From Candidatus Thioglobus plumae (GTDB taxonomy: Bacteria > Pseudomonadota > Gammaproteobacteria > PS1 > Pseudothioglobaceae), in the NCBI GenBank assembly GCA_910595815.1, contig CAJVCM010000027.1, positions 1 through 48,134 of the forward strand: a DNA stretch of 48,134 nt, given 5' to 3'. How positions within the stretch are numbered: the first letter of the stretch is position 1; every line of letters begins with the position of its first letter. Shown here one piece after another: positions 25,153-32,796 of this stretch. Under the pieces are notes generated by a model. It was not told the origin of the DNA and did not search any database. It saw nothing but the letters and a program-made list of their open reading frames with translations. The position numbers were made by a program, and so were the translations under genes.

Positions 25153-26031
25153 TCATTCACTAATTAAATTTGCTAATCGACGACGATAAGCACCACTTTC
25201 TTCTGGGTTGCTACTGGCAAGCATATTACAAATCATGCCAATCATCTCCTTGGCCGCGGCTTCTTTAAATTTAGGATTATTTTCTTGAATAAAGAAAAGC
25301 ATTTCCATGCCTTGTTCAATATCATGTTGCGCAAATAAACAAACTGCCAAATCAAAGCGCGCCTGGTAATCGTCAGGAGACTTAAACACCTGAGCTTGAA
25401 GCGAAGCTGCGCCCGCAGTATTTTGCGCTAAACGGATAAAATTAATCTGGGTTGAAATTGATAAACCGATATCGGTTTTTTGTGCTGACTCTGGTAGCCT
25501 GTCAAACAATTCTTGCGCCTGTTCTATTTCACCAATATCTAAGAAAATTTGTACCATATCCAAAGCCACACGCACATTGCTAGGGTCAGACGAAATAGCT
25601 TGCGTTAATAACATAATAGCGGATTGAGTATCGCCAGCCATATGTTTTGCTCTGGCTTGATCACGTAATTCATCGGACTCTCTAAAAACACCATAGTGTT
25701 TTAGCAAAATACGTAACTCTTCTAATTGCAACTCACCTTCTTCTCTTTGCACTTCTTTGCCATCTTTAAAGACAACCAAAGTGGGTATATTGGTAATTGA
25801 AAATTGTTGTTTTAATTCGTCTTGCTCATCAATGTCAATTTTGGCAAAGATAAAATCACCAGGGAATTCTTTAGCCAATTCAGCAATTGCATATTCTGTT
25901 TTAATACAAGGCTCAGACCACATACCCATAAACTCTACCAACACAGGCAGATGAGAGGAGTTGTGTATGACTAAATCTTCAAAATTGTTTTGACTAACTT
26001 CAAATATTAATGGCTTGTCTTCAGTACTCAA
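25153..26031 (-). CDS. Thioredoxin-fold/TPR protein, CnoX (YbbN)-like
   Basis: A 292-residue protein: a thioredoxin domain (residues about 8-112) then helical TPR-like repeats to the end, the layout of the chaperedoxin CnoX/YbbN. The usual WCGPC site reads MWSEPC, so only the second Cys remains, comparable to the SxxC site of E. coli YbbN. This favours mixed-disulfide protection or a chaperone role over disulfide reduction. The start is TTG at 26031 with AAAGGA 7 nt upstream; no in-frame ATG precedes it and the next lies inside the thioredoxin core. It may guard CbbQ/CbbO/RuBisCO thiols or work with the adjacent DsrC-like protein (inference). Confidence 0.85.
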   Translation of the reverse strand: MSTEDKPLIFEVSQNNFEDLVIHNSSHLPVLVEFMGMWSEPCIKTEYAIAELAKEFPGDFIFAKIDIDEQDELKQQFSITNIPTLVVFKDGKEVQREEGELQLEELRILLKHYGVFRESDELRDQARAKHMAGDTQSAIMLLTQAISSDPSNVRVALDMVQIFLDIGEIEQAQELFDRLPESAQKTDIGLSISTQINFIRLAQNTAGAASLQAQVFKSPDDYQARFDLAVCLFAQHDIEQGMEMLFFIQENNPKFKEAAAKEMIGMICNMLASSNPEESGAYRRRLANLISE

Positions 26032-26046
26032 AATACTTTCCTTTAT

Positions 26047-26301
26047 TTAGCGGGGTTGAAATAAGATTGATTTAATGCTTTGATAATTAGTGGCGATATT
26101 TCGCAAGTTTTCTTCACCTAATTCTGTATCAACTCTACCCTGATTAAGATCTCTAACTTGGTCTACATACATTTTCTTTAAAGTATCTAGCGTAGCGCTA
26201 ATTTCATACACAGTAGGGTTATCAATATTTTTCCAATCTTGGGGTAGCGTGTGCGGATAATTAGGCTTAAAGTGTATTATGTCATCGTCACTTTCAAACA
26301 T
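26047..26301 (-). CDS. Small conserved-looking protein of unknown function in the cbb cluster
   Basis: An 84-residue acidic, mostly helical protein beginning MFESDDDIIHFKP and ending SILFQPR. No signal peptide, cysteine or membrane helix is present. It lies 13 bp after cbbO and 15 bp before the thioredoxin/TPR gene, so it is transcribed with them. I recognise no family. The spacing and clean frame make it a real gene; a role in RuBisCO activation is suggested only by position. Confidence 0.7.
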   Translation of the reverse strand: MFESDDDIIHFKPNYPHTLPQDWKNIDNPTVYEISATLDTLKKMYVDQVRDLNQGRVDTELGEENLRNIATNYQSIKSILFQPR

Positions 26302-26314
26302 AACTTGTTAACAA

Positions 26315-28660
26315 TTAAGCCGTTAAACTAGCAAACAATAATGGTAATTGCTCAGGTAGGCGTTCTACATTCTCAATCACCGTATAGTTATTTTCACCAA
26401 AGATTCGCTTCACATAAGCATCGGCATGTGGATCTAGCGTCAGACAATATGTTAAAACACCTGTTGAATACAGCTCTTCCACTGCTTTCTTAGTGTCAAA
26501 ACGTAAATGCTGCGGATCTGTTTCATCGATATCTGCCGGCTCACCATCCGTAACTAAGAGAACGAGTTTTCGTTTTTCTTGCTGCTTATGTAAGTGAGCA
26601 CCCGCATGACGAAGTGCAGCACCCATACGTGTCGACAAACCACCTTTCATGCCAGCAAGTCGTGACTTAGCTTCATCATCAAAGTGTTGGTTGAAGTCTT
26701 TAAAACGGTAATACTGAACATCATGGCGGCCATCAGAGGCAAAACCATGAAGCGCAAATGGATCACCAATACCTTCAATTGCTGTTGACACTAAGGTTGC
26801 CGCTTCACGCGTTAATTGTAAAATTGTCTTATCAGAATCACCTACAAATTCATTGGTGGATTCTGATAAATCTAACAGCACGACTACTGATAAATCACGC
26901 GTATTTAGCACATTACGCATAGTAATACGTGGGCTAGGCTGTTCACCCATACGAATAGCGATCATCGCATCAATCGCAGCATTAAGGTCAACCTCGTCGC
27001 CATCTTCCAGACCACGTTGACGCTGAACACCTGCGGGTGATAATAAATCAATAATTTGTCGAATACGGTGAGCAATCGGCTTATGTTTAAGCAGAATATT
27101 ATCAATATCTTCAGGGTTGCCTTTGGTTGCACGACGCTCATACACAGTAGCCCAGTCTGGACGATGTAGCTGAATCTGATAATCCCATTCATGGTAGTGG
27201 TATGGATCAGAAACTGGCTCCTTACCCCACGCATCATTGAATGACTTGGCATCATCAGTCAGATCATCCTCATAGGTACGCATAATATCTTTACAGGTCC
27301 AAACGACTTGTGCATCATCACCAGCAAGCTCACAATCAACTTCATGTGCCATCATTAACGGGCTAACTTCATAGCGGACTTGCTGCTGACTAGCTGCCAT
27401 ATACTCGACACCCATATCCCAGTTAATGTCTTCATAGTGCCACACGATACGATTATCATCACGATAATCAACACGGTAACGCTCTAAAATTCTTAAACTT
27501 GGCACTGCTTTACGACCTGAAAACAAATTGTATAACTCAATACCCATCAACCATGCAAAATTATTGTCATCTTGGTTAGCTTCTATTTCGCTGTGAAATT
27601 TAGCGGCAAAATTATTTAATTGCTCATCATCACCTGTAACAGTTTCATCTAATAACTGCAAGGCGAAACCCTCTAATATCGACATGGTTTTGTGCTCAGC
27701 TGGCTCTTCATGCTCAAGCATCATTAGCGAGCGCCATAATTTTCTCAAACCAGGGAATTCGTTAACAGCCTTATACTCAACACGTGCATCTTCTAAAAGA
27801 CCAATAAAGAACATCTGTGCAGGACTAAGTTGCTCTGCTGACATAGGTTTATTGGTATACATCATATGCGCAGCCATATGTGCCACGGTTGCACGATAAA
27901 CCTCTAAACCTTCAATACCTTCAATATCATCCAAAGCATCTGGCACATAAAGAATTCGGTCTTGAACGTAAGGTCTAAAATCCGTATATTCGGCACCCGT
28001 TGGACGAATAAAGAAATCACGCCCCCACAAGGCGCGCAAATAGAAGTTTAGCTTTCGTTGTACTTTAATAAACAAAACACCGCGACGCTCTTTTTCTAGC
28101 ATGGCACGTGAATCTGCAGACTCTAGTGAGAAGTAAGAAGTAAGGTTGTTATAATCTCTACGATAGGCTTTTGCGCCAAATTGAGCCCAACGACGTAAAC
28201 CACTCAAAGTTAGTTTCGACAGTAATCCGTCAATATGCATGAGCATCGGGCGTAAACCACGAGCAGCTGTTGATGCTAATTGATGGATTAGAGTTAAGTA
28301 ACCACGGACCAGCTGTGCGTCACCAAGGTGACGAGCAACATTTGGCAAAGTAGATAATAACAATATAATAACTTCGCCTGAAGTCATTGACGACGCCTTC
28401 ATCGCGGCAGTCACACAGTCAGGAATAATATCCTCACCACATTCTTTAGCCATTTGTGGCATCACTTCAAGATAGGTAACTACCAAATCATTACCACGGC
28501 CTAAACCACATAGCGCCTTAGCGCCATCCAGATAATCTTTAAGACCAGCAGGGGAAATTACACGCGCAGCATCTTGAAACGTCGCATCCAGAACATCTCT
28601 TACTTCTGGCGCAATCTTTTCAAGAAATTCTGCATAATCTTCAAGTATAACTTTTGACAT
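26315..28660 (-). CDS. cbbO: RuBisCO activation protein CbbO
   Basis: A 781-residue partner of CbbQ. The last 185 residues form a von Willebrand factor A domain with an intact MIDAS motif DLSES near residue 600 and the later TDGEPAD loop. The long helical N-terminal part is typical of CbbO/NorD-like proteins. CbbO binds RuBisCO through the VWA metal site while the CbbQ hexamer uses ATP to expel inhibitory sugar phosphates. AAGG lies upstream of the ATG. A 101-bp gap with an ACTTGTT/AACAAGT inverted repeat (28695-28732) separates it from cbbQ. Confidence 0.93.
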   Translation of the reverse strand: MSKVILEDYAEFLEKIAPEVRDVLDATFQDAARVISPAGLKDYLDGAKALCGLGRGNDLVVTYLEVMPQMAKECGEDIIPDCVTAAMKASSMTSGEVIILLLSTLPNVARHLGDAQLVRGYLTLIHQLASTAARGLRPMLMHIDGLLSKLTLSGLRRWAQFGAKAYRRDYNNLTSYFSLESADSRAMLEKERRGVLFIKVQRKLNFYLRALWGRDFFIRPTGAEYTDFRPYVQDRILYVPDALDDIEGIEGLEVYRATVAHMAAHMMYTNKPMSAEQLSPAQMFFIGLLEDARVEYKAVNEFPGLRKLWRSLMMLEHEEPAEHKTMSILEGFALQLLDETVTGDDEQLNNFAAKFHSEIEANQDDNNFAWLMGIELYNLFSGRKAVPSLRILERYRVDYRDDNRIVWHYEDINWDMGVEYMAASQQQVRYEVSPLMMAHEVDCELAGDDAQVVWTCKDIMRTYEDDLTDDAKSFNDAWGKEPVSDPYHYHEWDYQIQLHRPDWATVYERRATKGNPEDIDNILLKHKPIAHRIRQIIDLLSPAGVQRQRGLEDGDEVDLNAAIDAMIAIRMGEQPSPRITMRNVLNTRDLSVVVLLDLSESTNEFVGDSDKTILQLTREAATLVSTAIEGIGDPFALHGFASDGRHDVQYYRFKDFNQHFDDEAKSRLAGMKGGLSTRMGAALRHAGAHLHKQQEKRKLVLLVTDGEPADIDETDPQHLRFDTKKAVEELYSTGVLTYCLTLDPHADAYVKRIFGENNYTVIENVERLPEQLPLLFASLTA

Positions 28661-28761
28661 AATAAACTACCTTGATTAATTACTTCAAATCAACACTTGT
28701 TTAGCGATTAATTTAAAAATTGCCCAACAAGTATTTCTTATTATTAATTAGTAAATACTGT

Positions 28762-29577
28762 TTAACCTAAGAAGGTTTGTACTGCGGCATGCAACGTATC
28801 ACGCATATCTGGATCATCCGTTAATGGAGTGATCATCGTCATACTACAAGCTGCTTCTGCATCAACACCTTTAGCAATTAACTGACCTGCGTATACCAAT
28901 AATCGAGTTGAAATACCTTCGTCTAGACCATGACCTTTAAGGTTGCGCGCACGGTGTGCAATTTGTACTAATTTCTCAGCCATCACCTTATCTACACCTG
29001 ACTCCTTGGTAACAATAGCTACTTCAAGTTCAGTCTCTGGGTAATCAAAATCCATACCACCAAATCGCTGTTTGGTGGATTGCTTAAGGTCTTTCATGAG
29101 TGACTGATAACCTGGATTGTATGAAATCACTAATTGAAAGTCAGGGTGTGCCTTAACTAGCTCGCCTTTTTTATCTAGTGGTAATTCACGACGGTGATCT
29201 GTCAACGGGTGAATGACAACCGTCGTATCTTGGCGTGCTTCAACAATCTCATCAAGGTAACAAATCGCACCAATACGTGCGGCCGTTGTTAATGGACCGT
29301 CTTGCCATTTTGTGCCGTCTTTATCTAACAAGAATCGACCAACTAAATCAGAGGCGGTCATGTCCTCATTACAAGCAACACTAATTAAAGGTCTGCCTAA
29401 TTTCCAGGCCATGTACTCAACGAAACGTGATTTACCACAACCAGTTGGACCTTTAATCATCATCGGCATACGTACATCGTATGCAGATTCATAAAGTTCT
29501 ACTTCGTTATTGACAGCTTCGTAGTATGGCTCATCCTTAATAACATATTGTTTTGGGTCTACTTTTACATCAGACAT
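28762..29577 (-). CDS. cbbQ: RuBisCO activase ATPase CbbQ
   Basis: A 271-residue MoxR-type AAA+ ATPase close to CbbQ/NirQ/NorQ. Walker A is GPTGCGKS, Walker B is ICYLDEIVEA, and sensor 1 lies near VISYNPG. It forms a hexamer with CbbO that reactivates form I RuBisCO. NorQ is the alternative, but linkage to cbbL, cbbS and cbbO decides for CbbQ. It has a strong GGAGG Shine-Dalgarno and lies 16 bp after the small unknown gene. Confidence 0.94.
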   Translation of the reverse strand: MSDVKVDPKQYVIKDEPYYEAVNNEVELYESAYDVRMPMMIKGPTGCGKSRFVEYMAWKLGRPLISVACNEDMTASDLVGRFLLDKDGTKWQDGPLTTAARIGAICYLDEIVEARQDTTVVIHPLTDHRRELPLDKKGELVKAHPDFQLVISYNPGYQSLMKDLKQSTKQRFGGMDFDYPETELEVAIVTKESGVDKVMAEKLVQIAHRARNLKGHGLDEGISTRLLVYAGQLIAKGVDAEAACSMTMITPLTDDPDMRDTLHAAVQTFLG

Positions 29578-29593
29578 AATATTCCTCCACTAT

Positions 29594-29914
29594 TTATTCA
29601 TCTTCGTCATCAGTTTCATGCTCACCTGACCATCCAGATGTTTTAGCATCTTGGATAGCAACATCGTGGATGCGCTGATGACGTTCTCGTAATTCTGGCG
29701 GCAAATAACTAACCATACAGCCATATTTATCCCACTCGGCATTAACCTTCTGTAACAAAGCATCAATACCGGCAATGTTCCAACCCTCACAGGTCTCTGT
29801 TTCTTCGATCAATCCAAAAACCCATGCGTCTCTAATTACTTTACCAATGGTTGTCATTCCACCATTAATTTCGTTATTAATACCTACATATGTTTTTGGT
29901 TTATTCATGGTCAT
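29594..29914 (-). CDS. Small unknown protein between cbbS and cbbQ
   Basis: About 106 residues from ATG at 29914 (104 if the ATG at 29908 is used). The core GMTTIGKVIRDAWVFGLI is followed by ETCEGW, then YLPPELRERHQRIHD and an acidic tail (ETDDEDE). It is soluble with no known domain that I can name, and similar small proteins may accompany cbbLS-cbbQ in other bacteria (recollection, unverified). No Shine-Dalgarno is visible. A TATAAA box lies about 5 nt before the first ATG, directly after the cbbS terminator, so a separate promoter may drive this gene with cbbQ and cbbO. Confidence 0.75.
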   Translation of the reverse strand: MTMNKPKTYVGINNEINGGMTTIGKVIRDAWVFGLIEETETCEGWNIAGIDALLQKVNAEWDKYGCMVSYLPPELRERHQRIHDVAIQDAKTSGWSGEHETDDEDE

Positions 29915-29924
29915 TATTTTATAC

Positions 29925-29959
29925 AAAAAAAAACCCTAACTACAAGAGTTAGGGTTTTT
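29925..29959 (-). terminator. Intrinsic terminator after cbbS
   Basis: On the minus strand CCCTAACT pairs perfectly with AGTTAGGG around a 5-nt loop (core 29934-29954), extended by A-T pairs, and is followed by nine T residues (29925-29933). It ends the abundant cbbLS transcript and would let only part of transcription reach cbbQ/cbbO. The A-rich other flank could let it work in both directions. Confidence 0.85.
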
Positions 29960-29980
29960 AGTTTGGAACTTAGTTAGTTA

Positions 29981-30328
29981 CTAAACCGTTTGACCACGGT
30001 AAATAACCATTGAAGTGCCTGCACATTGTGCAAAGTTGTCAAGACCTAACAAACGAACATGGTTGTCCGGATGCGCAGCATGACAATTTTCAATTTCTTG
30101 AAGAATTGCATCAACGTCTGTTTCACCAAACATTGGAAGTTTCCACATGTACCAGTATGAACCAGCAGCGTGCTGTGGCTCAGTGTGCTCTACACTTGGA
30201 TTCCAACCCTTGTCAACAATATATTGAATCTGCACACGCATTTGATCTGCAGTTAATGTAGGCAAGTATGAGAAAGTTTCAAACTTTCTGCTTTCAGCAT
30301 TACCTAAACTTGATTGATAGTCATTCAT
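29981..30328 (-). CDS. cbbS: RuBisCO small subunit, form I
   Basis: A 115-residue small subunit of the L8S8 enzyme. The N-terminal FETFSYLPTLTADQM and the central SYWYMWKLPMFGE motifs are diagnostic, and the sequence has the form IA character of proteobacteria. AGGAG precedes the ATG. It lies 60 bp downstream of cbbL with a perfect hairpin in that gap and ends at a strong terminator. Confidence 0.97.
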   Translation of the reverse strand: MNDYQSSLGNAESRKFETFSYLPTLTADQMRVQIQYIVDKGWNPSVEHTEPQHAAGSYWYMWKLPMFGETDVDAILQEIENCHAAHPDNHVRLLGLDNFAQCAGTSMVIYRGQTV

Positions 30329-30351
30329 TTTATTACTCCTGTTTTAATATA

Positions 30352-30380
30352 TTACTAGAGTGCAATACACACTCTAGTAA
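30352..30380 (-). repeat. Perfect 11-bp hairpin between cbbL and cbbS
   Basis: TTACTAGAGTG and CACTCTAGTAA are exact inverted copies around a 7-nt loop, placed between the cbbL stop and the cbbS Shine-Dalgarno. There is no U-tail. It probably protects or processes the cbbLS mRNA so that large and small subunits are made in the right ratio (inference). Confidence 0.6.
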
Positions 30381-30388
30381 GTAATACT

Positions 30389-31807
30389 TTATTTATGTGC
30401 TGCGTCAATCTTATCAACAGTATCGAATTCAAACTTGATTTCTTTCCAAGTTTCCATTGCGATAGCTAGTTCAGGACTGTGCTTAGCTGCAGTAGTTAGG
30501 ATATCTTTACCTTCCTTCTCCAACTCACGACCAGAGTTACGTGCTTCAACACAAGCTTCAACCGCTACACGGTTTGCTGCTGCGCCTGCTGCGTTACCCC
30601 ACGGGTGACCTAACGTACCACCACCAAACTGTAGACATGAATCGTCGCCGAAAATGTTTACTAGTGCTGGCATGTGCCATACGTGAATACCACCTGAAGC
30701 TACAGGGATTACACCCGGCATAGAGCCCCAGTCTTGATCGAAGAAGATACCGCGTGAACGGTCTTCTTTAATGAATGAATCACGCATAATGTCGATCCAA
30801 CCTAAAGTAGCCTCACGGTCACCTTCAAGCTTACCTACAACAGTACCTGAGTGTAAGTGATCACCACCAGACAAACGTAAGATCTTAGTTAATACACGGA
30901 AGTGGATACCATGGTGCGGGTTACGGTCTAATACCGCGTGCATTGCACGGTGAATGTGTAACAACATACCGTTGTCTTGACACCATTGTGCTAGCTGTGT
31001 GTTTGCAGTCCAACCACCAGTAATGTAGTCATGCATAATGATCGGAGAACCGATTTCTTTAGCATACTCAGCACGTTGCATCATTTGATCAGATGTAGGT
31101 GCTGTAACGTTTAGGTAGTGACCTTTACGCTCACCAGTTTCAGCTTCAGCTTTATCGATAGCTTCTTGTACGAAGTCAAAACGAGCTCTCCAACGCATGA
31201 ATGGTTGTGAGTTAATGTTTTCATCATCTTTGGTGAAGTCTAAACCACCACGAAGACCTTCATAACATGCACGGCCATAGTTCTTAGCAGATAAACCTAA
31301 CTTAGGCTTAATTGTACAACCTAGTAAAGGACGACCATATTTGTTAAGGATATCACGTTCCATCTGGATACCTTGTGGTGGACCATTACAAGTCATTACG
31401 TATGCAATTGGGAATCTGATGTCTTCTAGTCTTAGTGCACGTAGTGCTTTAAAACCGAATACGTTACCTACTAAAGAAGTCATTACGTTTACAACTGATC
31501 CTTCTTCAAAAAGGTCAATTGGGTATGCAACAAATCCGTAAAAACAAGTATCGTCACCTGGTACGTCTTCAATCGCATATGCGCGACCTTTGTAGTGATC
31601 AAGATCTGTTAAAAGATCTGTCCATACAGTTGTCCAAGTACCTGTAGAAGATTCAGCTGCAACTGCTGCTGCAATCTCTTCTCTAGGAACACCTTCTTGA
31701 GGTGTGATTTTAAAACATGCAAGTAAATCCGTTTCTAACGGCGTATAATCCGGCATCCAATAAGTATCGCGGTAGTCTTTTACACCCGCATCGTAAACTT
31801 TGGCCAT
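30389..31807 (-). CDS. cbbL: RuBisCO large subunit, form I
   Basis: A 472-residue large subunit that carboxylates ribulose bisphosphate in the Calvin cycle. It starts MAKVYDAGVKDYRD, has TIKPKLGLSAKNYG (active-site Lys), GGLDFTKDDEN (the carbamylated Lys and metal ligands) and GDDSCLQFGGGTLGHPWG (loop near the phosphate site). Form IA type fits the cbbQ/cbbO partners. The ATG at 31807 has AAAGGAG 9 nt upstream, so the in-frame ATG 33 bp earlier is not used. No carboxysome genes follow. Confidence 0.98.
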   Translation of the reverse strand: MAKVYDAGVKDYRDTYWMPDYTPLETDLLACFKITPQEGVPREEIAAAVAAESSTGTWTTVWTDLLTDLDHYKGRAYAIEDVPGDDTCFYGFVAYPIDLFEEGSVVNVMTSLVGNVFGFKALRALRLEDIRFPIAYVMTCNGPPQGIQMERDILNKYGRPLLGCTIKPKLGLSAKNYGRACYEGLRGGLDFTKDDENINSQPFMRWRARFDFVQEAIDKAEAETGERKGHYLNVTAPTSDQMMQRAEYAKEIGSPIIMHDYITGGWTANTQLAQWCQDNGMLLHIHRAMHAVLDRNPHHGIHFRVLTKILRLSGGDHLHSGTVVGKLEGDREATLGWIDIMRDSFIKEDRSRGIFFDQDWGSMPGVIPVASGGIHVWHMPALVNIFGDDSCLQFGGGTLGHPWGNAAGAAANRVAVEACVEARNSGRELEKEGKDILTTAAKHSPELAIAMETWKEIKFEFDTVDKIDAAHK

Positions 31808-31838
31808 TTCAATGGTCTCCTTTAATAAAAGAACCCTC

Positions 31839-31867
31839 ATGATACAATATTAAATAAATAATGTAAA
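31839..31867 (-). promoter_or_regulatory. Promoter of cbbLS
   Basis: TTTACA (31862-31867) and TATCAT (31839-31844) on the minus strand with an ideal 17-bp spacer. The start near 31832 leaves a leader of about 25 nt that contains the strong Shine-Dalgarno AAAGGAG. Confidence 0.65.
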
Positions 31868-31874
31868 ATAATAT

Positions 31875-31889
31875 TTATTTAATAAATAA
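31875..31889. promoter_or_regulatory. Candidate CbbR operator
   Basis: TTATTTA-A-TAAATAA is a perfect 7-bp-arm palindrome between divergent cbbR and cbbL. It lies 7 bp upstream of the cbbL -35 box, a usual position for a LysR-type activator, and 12 bp before the cbbR ATG, where it could autorepress. The region is very AT-rich, so chance is possible. Confidence 0.45.
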
Positions 31890-31901
31890 TAAGTTTTACT
31901 T

Positions 31902-32789
31902 ATGATTAATTACACCTTAAAACAACTATATAGCTTCGAGGCCGTTGTACGTCTTAAAAGCTTTACAAAAGCTAGTAAAGAATTGAATATCACTCAGCCT
32001 GCGGTATATATGCAGATCCAACAACTGACTAAAAATATTGGCTCAGACTTGCTTAATATTAAAGGTAAGACGCTCTCGCCAACCTTTATAGGAAAAAAAC
32101 TTTATCAAACCTGCCTAGAAGTCATCGCCAAATTAGAGCAAACTCGATCAGACATTGAGCAAACTCTCGATCCCGAAGCAGGCCACTTACAAATTGCTGT
32201 TGCCACCACCACTAACTCATTCGTTAGCCGCGTATTGGCTAAGTTTAAGAAGAAATACCCTAAAATGACTTTTTTTCTAGAAGTAACCAATCGAAAGTCA
32301 CTCTTGGAAAAGCTCAGCAATAACGAAACTGATCTAGTTATTATGGGCGAACCGCCAGTGGATATGCCATTGATAACAAAACCGTTTATGGAAAACCCTT
32401 TAATTGTCATCGCCCACCCTGACCATCCGCTACTTAAGAATAAAAATAATTCTATTAAAGTACTGAATAAGGAGACGTTAATTACGCGTGAACAAGGCTC
32501 TGGTACGCGCATCACTATTGAGCGCATTACTGGTATGCATTTTAACTCTGATATTGAGATTAACTCTAATGAAGCAATTATTGAGGCGGTTCAAGCAGGA
32601 TTAGGTGTTGGCTTTGTATCTCAACATACGGTAAAGTTAGAATTACAGAGTGGCATTATCAAGCAACTCCATACCGATAAGTTCCCTATTACTCGCCATT
32701 GGTACGTTGTTCATCATGCTAAAAGCAAACTTTCACCAATGGCAACGCGTTTTAAAGAATTTATTGTAGAAAATGGCGACCTACATTAA
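31902..32789 (+). CDS. cbbR: LysR-type regulator of RuBisCO genes
   Basis: A 295-residue LysR-family activator. The N-terminal winged helix-turn-helix covers about residues 5-63 (SFTKASKELNITQPAVYMQI) and the rest is an effector-binding domain with the usual GLGVGFVSQ segment. Its divergent position 94 bp from cbbL is the classic cbbR arrangement. The ATG has no Shine-Dalgarno. It ends 7 bp from convergent purU. Confidence 0.92.
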   Translation: MINYTLKQLYSFEAVVRLKSFTKASKELNITQPAVYMQIQQLTKNIGSDLLNIKGKTLSPTFIGKKLYQTCLEVIAKLEQTRSDIEQTLDPEAGHLQIAVATTTNSFVSRVLAKFKKKYPKMTFFLEVTNRKSLLEKLSNNETDLVIMGEPPVDMPLITKPFMENPLIVIAHPDHPLLKNKNNSIKVLNKETLITREQGSGTRITIERITGMHFNSDIEINSNEAIIEAVQAGLGVGFVSQHTVKLELQSGIIKQLHTDKFPITRHWYVVHHAKSKLSPMATRFKEFIVENGDLH

Positions 32790-32796
32790 GCTAACT

